Below are positions 26,815 to 36,080 of a stretch of DNA of 64,000 nucleotides, piece by piece; position 1 is the stretch's first letter, and every line of letters starts with the position of its first letter. This DNA comes from Hyphomicrobiales bacterium (GTDB lineage: Bacteria; Pseudomonadota; Alphaproteobacteria; Rhizobiales; Aestuariivirgaceae), in NCBI GenBank assembly GCA_016185245.1, contig JACPNZ010000030.1:1-64000 (forward strand). The letters are read 5' to 3'. The position numbers were made by a program, and so were the translations under genes. The notes under the pieces are model-generated. The model saw only the letters and a program-made list of their open reading frames with translations. It made no database searches and had not been told where the DNA came from.

Positions 26815-27965
26815 TCGCCGGTCACCAAGTCGGCTGTCAGGTCGGCGATCCGTGCCGCTCCCATGAGCGCCATGGCCCGATCGATCTCGCGCCGGAAAAT
26901 CTCGAGCACATGGGCAACCCCGGCCTCGCCGGCAACCGCCAGTCCCCACAGCTGCGGACGGGCGATGAGGCATGAGGCGGCCCCCAGGGCGAGCGCCTTC
27001 ACCACATCGGTGCCGCGCCTGATGCCGCCGTCGAGCAGCACCGGAATGCGGCCAGCAACGGCGTCGACCACGGCGGGCAGGGCGGCAATCGATGACAGGG
27101 TGCCGTCGAGCTGGCGGCCGCCATGGTTCGACACGATCACCGCATCGCAGCCCATGGCAGCAGCTTGCCGGGCCTCATCGGGATGGAGGATGCCCTTGAT
27201 GATCAGCGGTCCTTTCCACACCTGGCGCAGGCGTTCGACATCGCGCCATGACATGGAAGGGTCGAGCAGTTCCGCCATGCGCTTGGCCAGGCTGCCGATA
27301 TCGACCGGCTGGCCTTGGCGCACATAGTTGCCGAAGCTGATGCGCGGTAGCTCGTTCCGCATGCGCCAGAGCCACGGCAGTTTCCCGGCCATGGCCAGGA
27401 GATCGCCCGCCCGGAACCGGGGCGGAATGGCAAAGCCGTTGCGCACATCGCGCTCGCGGTTGCCCAGCATCTGATTGTCGGTGGTCAGCAGCAACCCGTC
27501 ATAGCCCGCCGCCGCCGCCCGGTTGGCGAGTTCTTCGGTGAAGCCGCGGTCGCGATAGACGAAGACCTGCATCCAGCGTGGGCCGGCGCCGATCCGCGGC
27601 AGATCCTCGAGGCGGCAGACGGAGCCGTGGCTCAGACAATAGGCCGTGCCTGCCGCCGCCGCGGCGCGCGCCGCCGCCTTCTCGCCCTCGGGCCACATCA
27701 GGCCGGCAAGCCCGGTGGGACCGATCAGCAAGGGCAGCGCCAGCCGGTGCCCGAGGAGATCGACCGACAGGTCGCGCTGTCCCGGGCCATTGAGCGGCCG
27801 GGGGATCAGACTCACCCGCTGAAAGTCGAGTTCGTTGCGGCGGAGCGTTGTCTCGTCATCGGCTCCGCCGTCGGTGAAATCGAAGACCGGACGCGGCAGA
27901 ATTCGCCGGGCCTCATCGCGCACCGCAGGGATGCTGTAGCACCGGCCGCGCCAGCTCTCAGTCAT
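26787..27965 (-). CDS. FMN-dependent alpha-hydroxy acid dehydrogenase
   Basis: 392 residues from the ATG at 27965; an ATG at 27986 would add seven residues. The family signature SNHGGRQLDG contains the catalytic histidine, followed by DGGIRRGTDVVKALALGA for the FMN phosphate. IKGILHPDEARQAAAMGCDA and the start MTESWRGRCYSIPAVRDEAR are typical of LldD and mandelate dehydrogenase relatives. It oxidises a 2-hydroxy acid such as L-lactate to the keto acid. Convergent with the sugar permease (28-nt overlap) and divergent from the RraA-like operon. Confidence 0.92.
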   Translation of the reverse strand: MTESWRGRCYSIPAVRDEARRILPRPVFDFTDGGADDETTLRRNELDFQRVSLIPRPLNGPGQRDLSVDLLGHRLALPLLIGPTGLAGLMWPEGEKAAARAAAAAGTAYCLSHGSVCRLEDLPRIGAGPRWMQVFVYRDRGFTEELANRAAAAGYDGLLLTTDNQMLGNRERDVRNGFAIPPRFRAGDLLAMAGKLPWLWRMRNELPRISFGNYVRQGQPVDIGSLAKRMAELLDPSMSWRDVERLRQVWKGPLIIKGILHPDEARQAAAMGCDAVIVSNHGGRQLDGTLSSIAALPAVVDAVAGRIPVLLDGGIRRGTDVVKALALGAASCLIARPQLWGLAVAGEAGVAHVLEIFRREIDRAMALMGAARIADLTADLVTGDQRWMRSRP

Positions 27966-28098
27966 TGGCAAACCCGTCCCGCTCACTTTCCCAGCTTAGG
28001 ACAGCTATTCGCGAAGCAACAACTGTCGTCACCTGACTTGTGGCAATTTTTTCGGAGCCGTGCAAAATTGTGGGAGGTAAGGGCAGGGGGCTGACAGT

Positions 28099-28788
28099 GT
28101 GATCGAAGACCCACCGATCCTCCGCGTCCGGCGTAATTTTCCACGCCCGGCGCAGGAATTGGTTACGGCACTGACGGGTGCCGCGACCGGACACGTTGTC
28201 GATGCCATGGGCGGTGGTGGTGCCCTGGATGGGCGCATCAGGCCGCTTTCCGCCACGCAGCCCGGGTTTTGCGGCGTTGCGATCACCTGCGATGCGGGCC
28301 CCGCCGACAACTTGGCACTCTTTGCCGCCCTCGACGCGGGTGAGCCGGGCGACGTGATCGTTGCTGCAACCGGGGGCCATCTGGCCGCCGCCGTGACCGG
28401 CGATCTCCTGATCGGCATGGCCAGAAATTGCGGCATCGCCGCATTGGTCACCGACGGAGCGGTGCGCGATGTTGCGGGAATTCTGGCGGTCGGTGTGCCG
28501 GTCTTGTGTGCCGGCGTTTCGGCCAATTCGCCGGCCCGCAACGGACCGGGTACCGTCGGCCTGCCGATCGTGATCGGCGGCATTGCCGTGCGCGCCGGTG
28601 ATATCGTCATTGGCGACGGCGATGGGGTCGCGATCGTACCGCAAGCCAGAGCCGCCGAGGTCATCGCCCGGCTTGCCGAGGTGCGCGCCGCCGAGGCCAC
28701 CCTCGAGGCCAAAGTCAAATCCGGCCTGCGCCTGCCCGAATCGATTGCGGCCGTCCTGGCATCGAGCCGGGTGGAGAAACTTCCGTGA
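28099..28788 (+). CDS. RraA / HMG-CHA aldolase family protein
   Basis: 229 residues from a GTG at 28099, after GGGAGG. The RraA fold motifs are GGGALDGRIRPLSATQPGFC, GDVIVAATGGHLAAAVTGDL and VTDGAVRDVAGI. The family includes RNase E inhibitor RraA and metal-dependent aldolases for 4-hydroxy-4-methyl-2-oxoglutarate and 4-carboxy-4-hydroxy-2-oxoadipate. The G-x20-R-D pattern of the aldolases is met here, and the adjacent hydrolase supports a catabolic role over RNA regulation. Confidence 0.8.
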   Translation: MIEDPPILRVRRNFPRPAQELVTALTGAATGHVVDAMGGGGALDGRIRPLSATQPGFCGVAITCDAGPADNLALFAALDAGEPGDVIVAATGGHLAAAVTGDLLIGMARNCGIAALVTDGAVRDVAGILAVGVPVLCAGVSANSPARNGPGTVGLPIVIGGIAVRAGDIVIGDGDGVAIVPQARAAEVIARLAEVRAAEATLEAKVKSGLRLPESIAAVLASSRVEKLP

Positions 28789-29837
28789 CGCCCTCGGGCC
28801 ATGCACAGGCGGCAGCGCCTGCGAACCCGGTTCGCGCCGACTGGCTCGCCCGGTTGACCGAGCCCATCCTCGAACCCCACCTGCCGATCGTCGATCCGCA
28901 CCACCATCTTTGGGAGCGGCCCGGCTGGCGCTACCTGCTCCCCGATCTGCTGCTCGATATGAACAGCGGCCACAACATCGTGGCGACCGTCTATGTGCAG
29001 GCGCGCGCCTTCTATCGCGCCGGCGGCCCTACGGAAATGAAACCGGTGGGCGAGGTCGAGTTCGCCAACGGTGCGGCGGCGATGAGCGCCAGCGGCATCT
29101 ATGGCATAGCTAGAATCTGTGCCGGCATCGTCGGCCACGCCGACCTGACGCTCGGCAGCCGGGTCGAGCCGGTCCTGTCGGCCCTCATTCAGGCCGGCGG
29201 CGGCAGGCTCAGCGGCATTCGTCACATCACCACCTGGGACGCCGATGCTTCGCTTCTCAATCCGGCCTATCCGACCCGGCCCGGACTCATGGCCGACCCC
29301 ACATTCCGCGAAGGCTTCGCCCAGCTCGGGCGCCTTGGCCTTTCCTTCGATGCCTGGCTCTTTCACCCGCAGATCGACGAGCTCACGGGCCTTGCGGCGG
29401 CTTTTCCGCAAGTGCCGATCGTGCTCGACCATTTTGGCGGGCCGATCGGCGCCGGCGCTTACCGTGGTACCGCCGACGAGGTGTTCCGCCACTGGGCGGC
29501 GTCGATCAGAAAACTGGCGGTGCACCCCAATGTCTTCGTCAAGGTCGGCGGGCTTGGCCAGGCCGTCAACGGCTTTCTTCTGAGCGAGCGACCCGAGCCG
29601 CCATCCTCGGAGGCGCTGGCAGCGCTGATGCGGCCCTATGTGGAGGTTACTCTCGAGGCGTTCGGGGCATCGCGGGCGATGTTCGAGAGCAACTTTCCGG
29701 TAGACAAGGCCTCCTACAGCTATCCGGTGTTCTGGAACGCCTGCAAGCTCTTGGCCCGGGGTGCGAGCCCCTCCGAGACGGCAGACCTGTTCAGCGGCAC
29801 GGCATCGCGCTTCTATCGCCTCGACGCCGGCGGCTGA
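28785..29837 (+). CDS. Amidohydrolase family 2 (lactonase-like) protein
   Basis: 350 residues from a GTG that overlaps the RraA-like stop by 4 nt. LPIVDPHHHLWERPGWRYL is the metal-binding start (H-x-H) of the family that includes 2-pyrone-4,6-dicarboxylate hydrolase and fuconolactonase. PIVLDHFGGPIGAG carries a third histidine and MFESNFPVDKASYSY the final active-site part. Coupled translation with an RraA-like aldolase fits the protocatechuate 4,5-cleavage type of pathway or a related acid degradation. Confidence 0.85.
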   Translation: MTPSGHAQAAAPANPVRADWLARLTEPILEPHLPIVDPHHHLWERPGWRYLLPDLLLDMNSGHNIVATVYVQARAFYRAGGPTEMKPVGEVEFANGAAAMSASGIYGIARICAGIVGHADLTLGSRVEPVLSALIQAGGGRLSGIRHITTWDADASLLNPAYPTRPGLMADPTFREGFAQLGRLGLSFDAWLFHPQIDELTGLAAAFPQVPIVLDHFGGPIGAGAYRGTADEVFRHWAASIRKLAVHPNVFVKVGGLGQAVNGFLLSERPEPPSSEALAALMRPYVEVTLEAFGASRAMFESNFPVDKASYSYPVFWNACKLLARGASPSETADLFSGTASRFYRLDAGG

Positions 29838-29919
29838 GCCCGTTTGTATTGCCCGGTCTTGCCCGCAGTGGCCCTTTGCGCCAGTCTCGATAGCGGCAAG
29901 CGAATGGCGGGGTCGATGC

Positions 29920-30207
29920 ATGGACAGGATCGGATTTGTCGGCCTCGGCCGCATGGGTCGCCCGATGGCGTCGAGCCTTTGCCGGAAGGGTTTCCGGCTC
30001 ATCGCCTATGACATCAACCCGGAGGCCCTCGCGGCGGTTGAGCAACTGCAGGCCCATGCGGCAGCGAGTGTCGTCGAAGTCGCCGCCGATGCCGCCAAAC
30101 TGTCAGCTGAATACCGTCTCAGCACAGACCGTGGCGAAACTCCGAACCCTTGCCCCGCGCTCTCCGACCCTTTACCAAGTCGGCAATTTCGTGAGGGTGC
30201 AGCATGA
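29920..30207 (+). pseudogene. Truncated 3-hydroxyisobutyrate dehydrogenase-like gene
   Basis: The start MDRIGFVGLGRMGRPMASSL then GFRLIAYDINPEALAAVEQ is the dinucleotide-binding motif of the family. Homology stops near residue 55, after SVVEVAADA, and is followed by 40 unrelated residues up to a stop at 30207 that overlaps the gatB start. Full-length members have about 290 residues and a C-terminal helical domain, absent here. It was probably the third gene of the RraA/amidohydrolase operon and was cut by a deletion that joined it to gatB. Confidence 0.7.
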
Positions 30208-31685
30208 TGGAATCCGCCAAACGGGTGGCCGAGAAGAAGGACTGGGTGAAGGGGGCAACCGGCGACTGGGAGATCGTCCTGGGGCTCGAAGTCCATGCCC
30301 AGGTGCTGGCCAAGTCCAAGCTGTTTTCGGGCGCCTCGGCCGAGTTCGGGGCCGAGCCCAACGACCACGTGTCCCTCGTCGATGCGGCGATGCCCGGCAT
30401 GCTGCCGGTGATCAACGAATATTGCGTTGAGCAGGCGGTGCGCACCGGTCTCGGCCTCAAGGCGCGGATCAACAAGCACTCGGTCTTTGACCGCAAGAAC
30501 TATTTCTATCCCGACCTGCCGCAAGGGTATCAGATTTCCCAGTACAAGCAGCCGGTGGTGGGCGAGGGCTCGGTCCATGTCGATGTCGACGGCCGCTCCG
30601 TCGAGGTGGGCATCGAGCGCCTGCATCTCGAACAGGATGCCGGAAAGTCGCTGCATGACCAGCATCCCTCGATGAGTTTCGTCGACTTGAACCGCTCGGG
30701 CTGCGCCCTGATGGAAATCGTCTCCAAGCCCGACCTGCGCTCGGCCGACGAGGCCAAGGCCTACGTCACCAAGCTCCGCCAGATCATGCGCTATCTCGGC
30801 ACCTGCGACGGCAACATGGAAGAGGGCTCGCTCCGTGCCGATGTCAATGTCTCGGTCAGGCGCCCGGGGGCGGAGTTCGGCACCCGCTGCGAGATCAAGA
30901 ACGTCAATTCGATCCGCTTCATGGGCCAGGCCATCGACTACGAGGCCAGGCGCCAGATCGGCATCATCGAGGACGGCGGCTCGATCGACCAGGAGACCCG
31001 CCTGTTCGATGCCAGGAAGGGCGAAACCCGCTCCATGCGTTCCAAGGAGGAGGCCCATGACTACCGCTATTTCCCCGATCCGGACCTCCTGCCGCTGGAA
31101 CTGGAGGACGCCTGGATCGAGGCGATTGCCATGGGCCTGCCAGAGCTTCCCGACGCGAAGATCGCCCGCTTCATCCGCGACTATGGGCTTTCCACCTATG
31201 ATGCCGCGGTGCTGGTGGCCGAGCGGGCGTCCGCCGACTTTTTCGAGCAGGTGGCCCGTGGCCGGGACGGCAAGATGGCCGCCAATTGGGTCATCAACGA
31301 ACTCTTTGGAAGGTTGAACAAGGAGGGGAAAACCATTGACTCGTCTCCGCTTTCCGCCGCCCAGCTGGGCGAGATCGTCGAGCTGATCGGGTCCGGCGTC
31401 ATTTCCGGCAAGATCGCCAAGGATGTGTTCGAGATCGTCTGGACCGAGGGCGGCTCGCCCAAAGATATCGTCGAAAGGCGCGGTCTCAAGCAGCTGACCG
31501 ACATGGGCGCCATCGCCAAGGCGGTCGATGATATCATCGCCGCCAACCCCGACAAGGTCGAGCAGGTGAAGACCAAGCCGACCATGCTCGGCTGGTTCGT
31601 CGGCCAGGCGATGAAAGCCACCGGCGGCAAGGCCAATCCCCAGACGGTGAGCGACATGCTCAAGGAAAAACTGGGGATTAATTAA
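30204..31685 (+). CDS. gatB: Asp-tRNA(Asn)/Glu-tRNA(Gln) amidotransferase subunit B
   Basis: 493 residues. [20 protein letters not shown] is the cradle-domain start; [20 protein letters not shown] and [10 protein letters not shown] give the catalytic core; the C-terminal YqeY-like tail ends [12 protein letters not shown]. With GatA and GatC it amidates Glu-tRNA(Gln), needed in alphaproteobacteria that lack GlnRS. gatA and gatC are not in the window, so the usual gatCAB order is broken here. Two adjacent ATGs at 30204 and 30207 are possible starts. Confidence 0.96.
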   Translation: MMESAKRVAEKKDWVKGATGDWEIVLGLEVHAQVLAKSKLFSGASAEFGAEPNDHVSLVDAAMPGMLPVINEYCVEQAVRTGLGLKARINKHSVFDRKNYFYPDLPQGYQISQYKQPVVGEGSVHVDVDGRSVEVGIERLHLEQDAGKSLHDQHPSMSFVDLNRSGCALMEIVSKPDLRSADEAKAYVTKLRQIMRYLGTCDGNMEEGSLRADVNVSVRRPGAEFGTRCEIKNVNSIRFMGQAIDYEARRQIGIIEDGGSIDQETRLFDARKGETRSMRSKEEAHDYRYFPDPDLLPLELEDAWIEAIAMGLPELPDAKIARFIRDYGLSTYDAAVLVAERASADFFEQVARGRDGKMAANWVINELFGRLNKEGKTIDSSPLSAAQLGEIVELIGSGVISGKIAKDVFEIVWTEGGSPKDIVERRGLKQLTDMGAIAKAVDDIIAANPDKVEQVKTKPTMLGWFVGQAMKATGGKANPQTVSDMLKEKLGIN

Positions 31686-31780
31686 TTTTTTCAGCCAGTT
31701 AGTTTCGATTTCCGTTTCCGGGAATTCTCCGCTATAGTCCGTACCCTGAGTTTTGTTCTGGGGTTCGGGAGGGTTCGATC

Positions 31781-32542
31781 ATGGCTAAGACAGCCTCGAA
31801 GGCTGCGAAGAAGGCGGCTGCCAAAAAGGCCGCAAAAAAGCCGGCGGCGGTGAAGAAGCAGGCCCCGGCCAAGAAGCGCCCGGCGGAAAAGAAGCCGGCT
31901 TCGGGCGGCGACAAGCAGCGCTTCACCCTCTACGGTTCCATGACCTCGGGGCCCACCTATACGGTCGGCCTGATGCTCTCGCTCTGCCGGCATCCCTTTT
32001 CCTATATCCACGTCAATCTGCGCGAAGGCCAGCACAGGCTTCCCGACTACATGGTGAAGAACCGCTACGGCCAGGTGCCGACATTGCGCGACGGCCAGAC
32101 TTTCCTGGTCCAGTCGGCGGCCATTCTCGAATACCTCGCCGAAAGTCTCGGCAAGTTCGAGGGCCGGACCGCCCATGAACGCCAGCGCATCCGCGAATGG
32201 CTGTTCTGGCAGTGGGACAAGCTGGCCCTGCCGATCCTGCGGCTAAGGGCCAGGGCCCGCGGCTTCCGCCAGTTCGGCGACGAGGTGCGGGTGATGTACG
32301 ATACCGAGGCCAAGACCGCGCTTGCCGTGCTCGAACATGAACTGGCCCGCTCCGAATGGGTCGTCGGCCGGCGCCCGACGATTGCCGATGTCGGCGTCTA
32401 TGGTGTCATTCGCTATGCCGCCGAGGCCAGCATCGATCTTTCCCCCTATCCCCATGTGGCGGCCTGGAAGAAGCGCTTTGAAACGCAACCGGGATTTGGT
32501 ACGCCCGAGCAGATCCTGCCGATGGAAAGCAGGCTTCTGTAG
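31781..32542 (+). CDS. Glutathione S-transferase with a histone-H1-like N-terminal tail
   Basis: 253 residues. Residues 1-45 are almost only Lys, Ala and Pro (AKKAAAKKAAKKPAAVKK), as in bacterial H1-like proteins. From residue 47 comes a GST thioredoxin-like domain (RFTLYGSMTSGPTYTVGLML, NRYGQVPTLRDGQTFLVQSA, ILEYLAE), then an all-alpha GST C-domain (VGRRPTIADVGVYGVIRYAA). The tail and enzyme are in one frame with an ATG after GGGAGGG. The tail could bind nucleic acid or polyanions. The combination is unusual. Confidence 0.85.
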   Translation: MAKTASKAAKKAAAKKAAKKPAAVKKQAPAKKRPAEKKPASGGDKQRFTLYGSMTSGPTYTVGLMLSLCRHPFSYIHVNLREGQHRLPDYMVKNRYGQVPTLRDGQTFLVQSAAILEYLAESLGKFEGRTAHERQRIREWLFWQWDKLALPILRLRARARGFRQFGDEVRVMYDTEAKTALAVLEHELARSEWVVGRRPTIADVGVYGVIRYAAEASIDLSPYPHVAAWKKRFETQPGFGTPEQILPMESRLL

Positions 32543-32575
32543 GATGGTTTGGGGGGCCGTCCGCCGGTGACCGGA

Positions 32576-33556
32576 ATGGAGAAGAAAACGGCTTCGGCCG
32601 AGGCATCGACGCGCCCGGCGAAACGGCGCCGCTGCGGCGGCATCGAGTGTCGGCTGGGCTTGTTGATCGGCGTTGCCGGACTGATCGGCGGCAGGCTTAG
32701 CCAGCTGTGGATCGCCTTCGACGTCTTTGCCCAATTTACTCTGCAATTCGCCGTCATCACCCTGGCCTTCGCCATCGGGTTTTTCCTGCCGCGCGGCCGG
32801 ACGACGGCCGCCTTCCTGCTGATCCTGGCCGGTCTGGCGGCAATCGGCGCATGGCCCCATGTGGTGAGCCGCGAGCCCCAGGTGCGCTCTACCCTCAGGG
32901 AGGGCGAGCGGGCTCTGACGGTAGCCAGCTTCAACACCCGGTATGACAACCAGAATGTCGCCGCCGTGCGCGCCGAGATCGAGCGCCTCGACGCCGATAT
33001 CGTGACACTGGTCGAACTCGGCCCCAACAAGCGCGCCATGCTGGAGGAGCTCAAACCGCGGTATCCTTACCGGGCCGACTGCTTCGCCATCGATTTCTGT
33101 AATCTCGCCATCCTGTCGAAGATGCCGATTGTCGAACAGTCGGGCAAGGTCGAATGGGAGGGGCCGCCGATAATCGTGGCGAAGCTCGGCCCGGAGGCGG
33201 ACGGTCTGACGGTGGTCGGCGTTCACACCATCCGCTTTCCCCACTGGCGCTCCCAATTCCAGCAGGCGCAGGCCTTGACCCGCATGATCGAGACGATTCC
33301 CGGGCGCAAGCTGGTGATGGGTGACTTCAATGCCACGCCATTCTCGCGAATCGCCAAGACCGTTTCATCGGAGACCGGCCTCGTGCGGCTGACCTGGCTT
33401 CCGAGCTGGCCCAGCCGCCTGGAACTGCCGCAGGTGGCGATCGACCACATCTTCGCCTCGCCCGGCATCCGCGTGCTCGAGGACGAGCGGATCGGCGAAG
33501 CGGCCGGCTCCGACCACTATCCCATCTTCATGAAGCTGGCGGTGCCGGCGCCGTGA
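32576..33556 (+). CDS. Membrane-linked endonuclease/exonuclease/phosphatase family protein
   Basis: 326 residues from the ATG at 32576 (a TTG at 32549 is the alternative). After a basic start, three hydrophobic stretches (GLLIGVAGLIGG, FTLQFAVITLAFAIGFFL, TTAAFLLILAGLAAIGAW) anchor it. The EEP domain follows: LTVASFNTRYDNQN, LVELGPN with the metal Glu, VHTIRFPHW, VMGDFNATPFSRI, AIDHIFAS and GSDHYPIFMKL. Such proteins cut phosphodiesters in the periplasm or at the membrane; substrate unknown. Confidence 0.85.
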   Translation: MEKKTASAEASTRPAKRRRCGGIECRLGLLIGVAGLIGGRLSQLWIAFDVFAQFTLQFAVITLAFAIGFFLPRGRTTAAFLLILAGLAAIGAWPHVVSREPQVRSTLREGERALTVASFNTRYDNQNVAAVRAEIERLDADIVTLVELGPNKRAMLEELKPRYPYRADCFAIDFCNLAILSKMPIVEQSGKVEWEGPPIIVAKLGPEADGLTVVGVHTIRFPHWRSQFQQAQALTRMIETIPGRKLVMGDFNATPFSRIAKTVSSETGLVRLTWLPSWPSRLELPQVAIDHIFASPGIRVLEDERIGEAAGSDHYPIFMKLAVPAP

Positions 33557-33835
33557 GTCCGCGTTTCGCCAAGCCTGGTGAAGAAGCAGTCAACGCAACA
33601 GGGTGAAAGGCTGCTGAATCGCGGTTCAAGCCTTTGAATCGATTGCCGGCGATCATCGGCGCGGTCGGTGGCGCCAGCGGTCGTTCACGGCCGTTTAAGC
33701 CTGCCGTTTAACCTGGCCTTTCGAGGCCCCCCGCAAGATGTGGCCAAGGCCGCCCGGTGGATCATGGAGCGGCCCCGGCGAAAGGACACCGGCACAACGG
33801 GCCACGCCAGGCGCAACGAGAGACGGGGATTGAAA

Positions 33836-34105
33836 ATGGCTCGACTGGAGATTCCGGAAGCTTCGACGGCGGAGATTGCGCCCAATCTGGCGACCGCCGA
33901 TATTCTCTTCGAACTTGGCATCAACTATTCGACCGGCCGCGGCGTCAGGCCGGACAATGTAATGGCCCACAAGTGGTTCAACCTCGCCGCCCTCAAGGGC
34001 AGCGAGAATGCCCGCCTGTACCGCTGCGAACTGTCACGCGAGATGACGGCGGCGGAGATCCATGAGGCCCAGCGCCAGGCCAGGGCCTGGCTGACGCTGC
34101 ACTGA
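33836..34105 (+). CDS. Sel1-repeat family small protein
   Basis: 89 residues from the ATG at 33836. One Sel1-like repeat is clear: ILFELGINYSTGRGVRPDNV then MAHKWFNLAALKGSENA. The remainder (AEIHEAQRQARAWLTLH) resembles the capping helix of such proteins. Sel1 repeats mediate protein contacts. It is a short, single-repeat form common in alphaproteobacteria; role unknown. The 280 nt before it hold no gene I can support. Confidence 0.75.
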   Translation: MARLEIPEASTAEIAPNLATADILFELGINYSTGRGVRPDNVMAHKWFNLAALKGSENARLYRCELSREMTAAEIHEAQRQARAWLTLH

Positions 34106-34123
34106 AGGACTGGCGTCAGGAAG

Positions 34124-34154
34124 GGCCCGGCGCGAAACAGGGCGCGGCCGGGCC
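34124..34154. terminator. GC-rich hairpin between convergent genes
   Basis: Stem GGCCCGGC (34124-34131) with GCCGGGCC (34147-34154), around GCGAAACAGGGCGCG which can itself pair. It lies between the Sel1 gene and the convergent small periplasmic-protein gene. No clear T-run follows on either strand, so the terminator role is probable but not firm. Confidence 0.45.
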
Positions 34155-34178
34155 ACTCCGTTTGTTCGGGACGTCGGT

Positions 34179-34457
34179 TCAGTAGTCGATGAACACCGAC
34201 GCTCCCTTGGGGTCGTGGCTGTAGCTGAACTGGTCGACGCGGCTCTGGAATTCCTTGGCGATGCGCTGGCGCATGTAGACTTCCGACTGGTAGATGTCGA
34301 CTTGGGTGTTGAACTGGTCCTTCGGACTGTTGAGCGGCGGCAGCTGGTTCTGGCCTATGGCATAGCTCTGGCCGAGCGGGATGAAGTTCTCATAGGCCTG
34401 GGCGGCGGCAGGCCACAGCGCCGCAGCGGCAATCAGCAGGGCAAAGGCAAAACGCAT
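34179..34457 (-). CDS. Small periplasmic protein of unknown function
   Basis: 92 residues. Signal peptide MRFAFALLIAAAALWPAAAQA with an AQA cleavage site, then a mature part of 71 residues (YENFIPLGQSYAIGQNQLPP and VYMRQRIAKEFQSRVDQF). I do not recognise a family. It stands alone between the Sel1 gene and the polyol operon. Confidence 0.7.
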   Translation of the reverse strand: MRFAFALLIAAAALWPAAAQAYENFIPLGQSYAIGQNQLPPLNSPKDQFNTQVDIYQSEVYMRQRIAKEFQSRVDQFSYSHDPKGASVFIDY

Positions 34458-34570
34458 GATGGGAACTCCCGAACTTCCCCTTGTCTAGCCCAACTTGCGC
34501 CGTGAGGCACCAAGAATTCGTTAACCCTGTGGCGCTTCGCGAGGAATTACCGGGAGCCGCGTGCGGCGGG

Positions 34571-36073
34571 CTAGGCGAAAGTGCCGGTCGCCGGCTTGCT
34601 CGCCCGGCCGGCGAGATAGTGCCCGATGGCCCGGACCGTGCCGTCGCGCCAGATGCGATCCAGGGCGTCGCGGAAGGCGCGACGGAACACCGGCGAGCGC
34701 CCGACATCGCCGTAGATGTCGTCCATGCCCAGCCACAGATCCGGGTTCTCTTTGGCGGCCCGCGCCAGAGGCTGCAGCTTCGACCAGTTCGGATCGTTGG
34801 GCTCGATCGGCTTGCCGCTGTCGGTGGTGCCGCAGCAATAGCGGCACCACAGGGCCGACTCGAGCGCCAGGCCGTCGATGCTCCGACCGGCGCGCAGCCG
34901 CTCGGCGATCGGCGGCACGATGAACTTGGGCTGGCGGTTGGAACCATCCAGGCACAGCCTGCGGATGGTGTCGCCGATCTTCGGATTGGCGAAACGGCGA
35001 ACGATAAGCTTGTAGTAGTCCTGAAGGTCGGTATCGGGAACCGGCGGAACCGTGGGGATCACTTCCCCGGTCTCGACCTTGTCGAGGTATGCCCGGATCA
35101 GGGGATGCGCCATCGCCTCATGCACGAAATGCACGTCGAGCAGGCCGCCGGCATAGGCAATGATCGCATGGCCGCCATTGAGTATGCGGATCTTCATGTG
35201 CTCGTAGGGGGTGACATCCTTGACGAAGGCAACGCCCACTCGTTCGAGGGCCGGCCGGCCAAGCGAAAAATTGTCCTCGATCACCCACTGCTTGAATTCT
35301 TCGCAGAACACCGGCCAGGCATCCTCGATGCCGAAGGCCTTGCTGGTCATCTGGCGCTCGCGGTCGGAGGTCGCCGGCGTGATGCGATCGACCATGGCAT
35401 TGGGAAAGGCGACATGGGCGGCGATCCAATCGGCGAGTGCCGGATCGAACAGCCGGGCCAGTCCTGCGACCGCGTTGCGTGTCACCACGCCATTGTGCGG
35501 GACATTGTCGCAGGACATGACGGTGAAGGGGGGGGTGCCCGTTTCCCGGCGCAGCGCCAGCCCGCGCAGAATGATGCCGAAAGCGCTTTCCGGGTGCAGG
35601 GGATTGGCCGCATCCTTGCGGATTGCCGGATGCAGGGGATCGAACCTGCCGGTCGCCGGGTCGATCATGTAGCCGCCCTCGGTCACGGTGAGCGAGACGA
35701 TGCGGATCGCCGGATCGGCGAGCGTCTTGATGAGGGTTTGGCGATCGTCGGGCGCAATGAAGCCGATCATCGGTCCGGTGATGCGGGCGCTGCTGCGCTC
35801 GTTGTCCTGCTCGACGATGGTGGTCAGATAGTCCTGGGCTGCGAGCACCTCGCGCATCTTGACGTCAAAGGGCATGACTCCGGCGCCGATGATGGCCCAG
35901 TCGTGATCGATTCCGAGATTGAACAGGTCGTCGAGATAGACGGCGAGATGGGCACGGTGAAAATTGCCGACGCCGATGTGGACGATGCCGGCGGAGAGCT
36001 CATCGCGCCGGTATTTCGGCACCGCCGCGGTGCTGGCGATCTGCGGCAGATTGGCAAGCGAAAGTCGGGTCAT
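34571..36073 (-). CDS. mtlK: Mannitol 2-dehydrogenase family protein
   Basis: 500 residues, the usual length of the long-chain polyol dehydrogenases. IVHIGVGNFHRAHLAVYLDD is the NAD-binding start; the catalytic region has KIRILNGGHAIIAYAGGLLD, where K-x4-N/H is conserved. It oxidises mannitol to fructose, or a related polyol. Last gene of the polyol operon, 7 nt after the sorbitol-dehydrogenase-like gene, matching the smo/mtlK order known from Rhodobacter sphaeroides. Confidence 0.93.
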   Translation of the reverse strand: MTRLSLANLPQIASTAAVPKYRRDELSAGIVHIGVGNFHRAHLAVYLDDLFNLGIDHDWAIIGAGVMPFDVKMREVLAAQDYLTTIVEQDNERSSARITGPMIGFIAPDDRQTLIKTLADPAIRIVSLTVTEGGYMIDPATGRFDPLHPAIRKDAANPLHPESAFGIILRGLALRRETGTPPFTVMSCDNVPHNGVVTRNAVAGLARLFDPALADWIAAHVAFPNAMVDRITPATSDRERQMTSKAFGIEDAWPVFCEEFKQWVIEDNFSLGRPALERVGVAFVKDVTPYEHMKIRILNGGHAIIAYAGGLLDVHFVHEAMAHPLIRAYLDKVETGEVIPTVPPVPDTDLQDYYKLIVRRFANPKIGDTIRRLCLDGSNRQPKFIVPPIAERLRAGRSIDGLALESALWCRYCCGTTDSGKPIEPNDPNWSKLQPLARAAKENPDLWLGMDDIYGDVGRSPVFRRAFRDALDRIWRDGTVRAIGHYLAGRASKPATGTFA

Positions 36074-36080
36074 GCTGGGT

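Noticed and set aside
28029-30002. 657-residue minus-strand frame opposite the RraA-like and amidohydrolase genes
   Set aside because: No motifs and no start context. The plus-strand genes are translationally coupled and carry family signatures.
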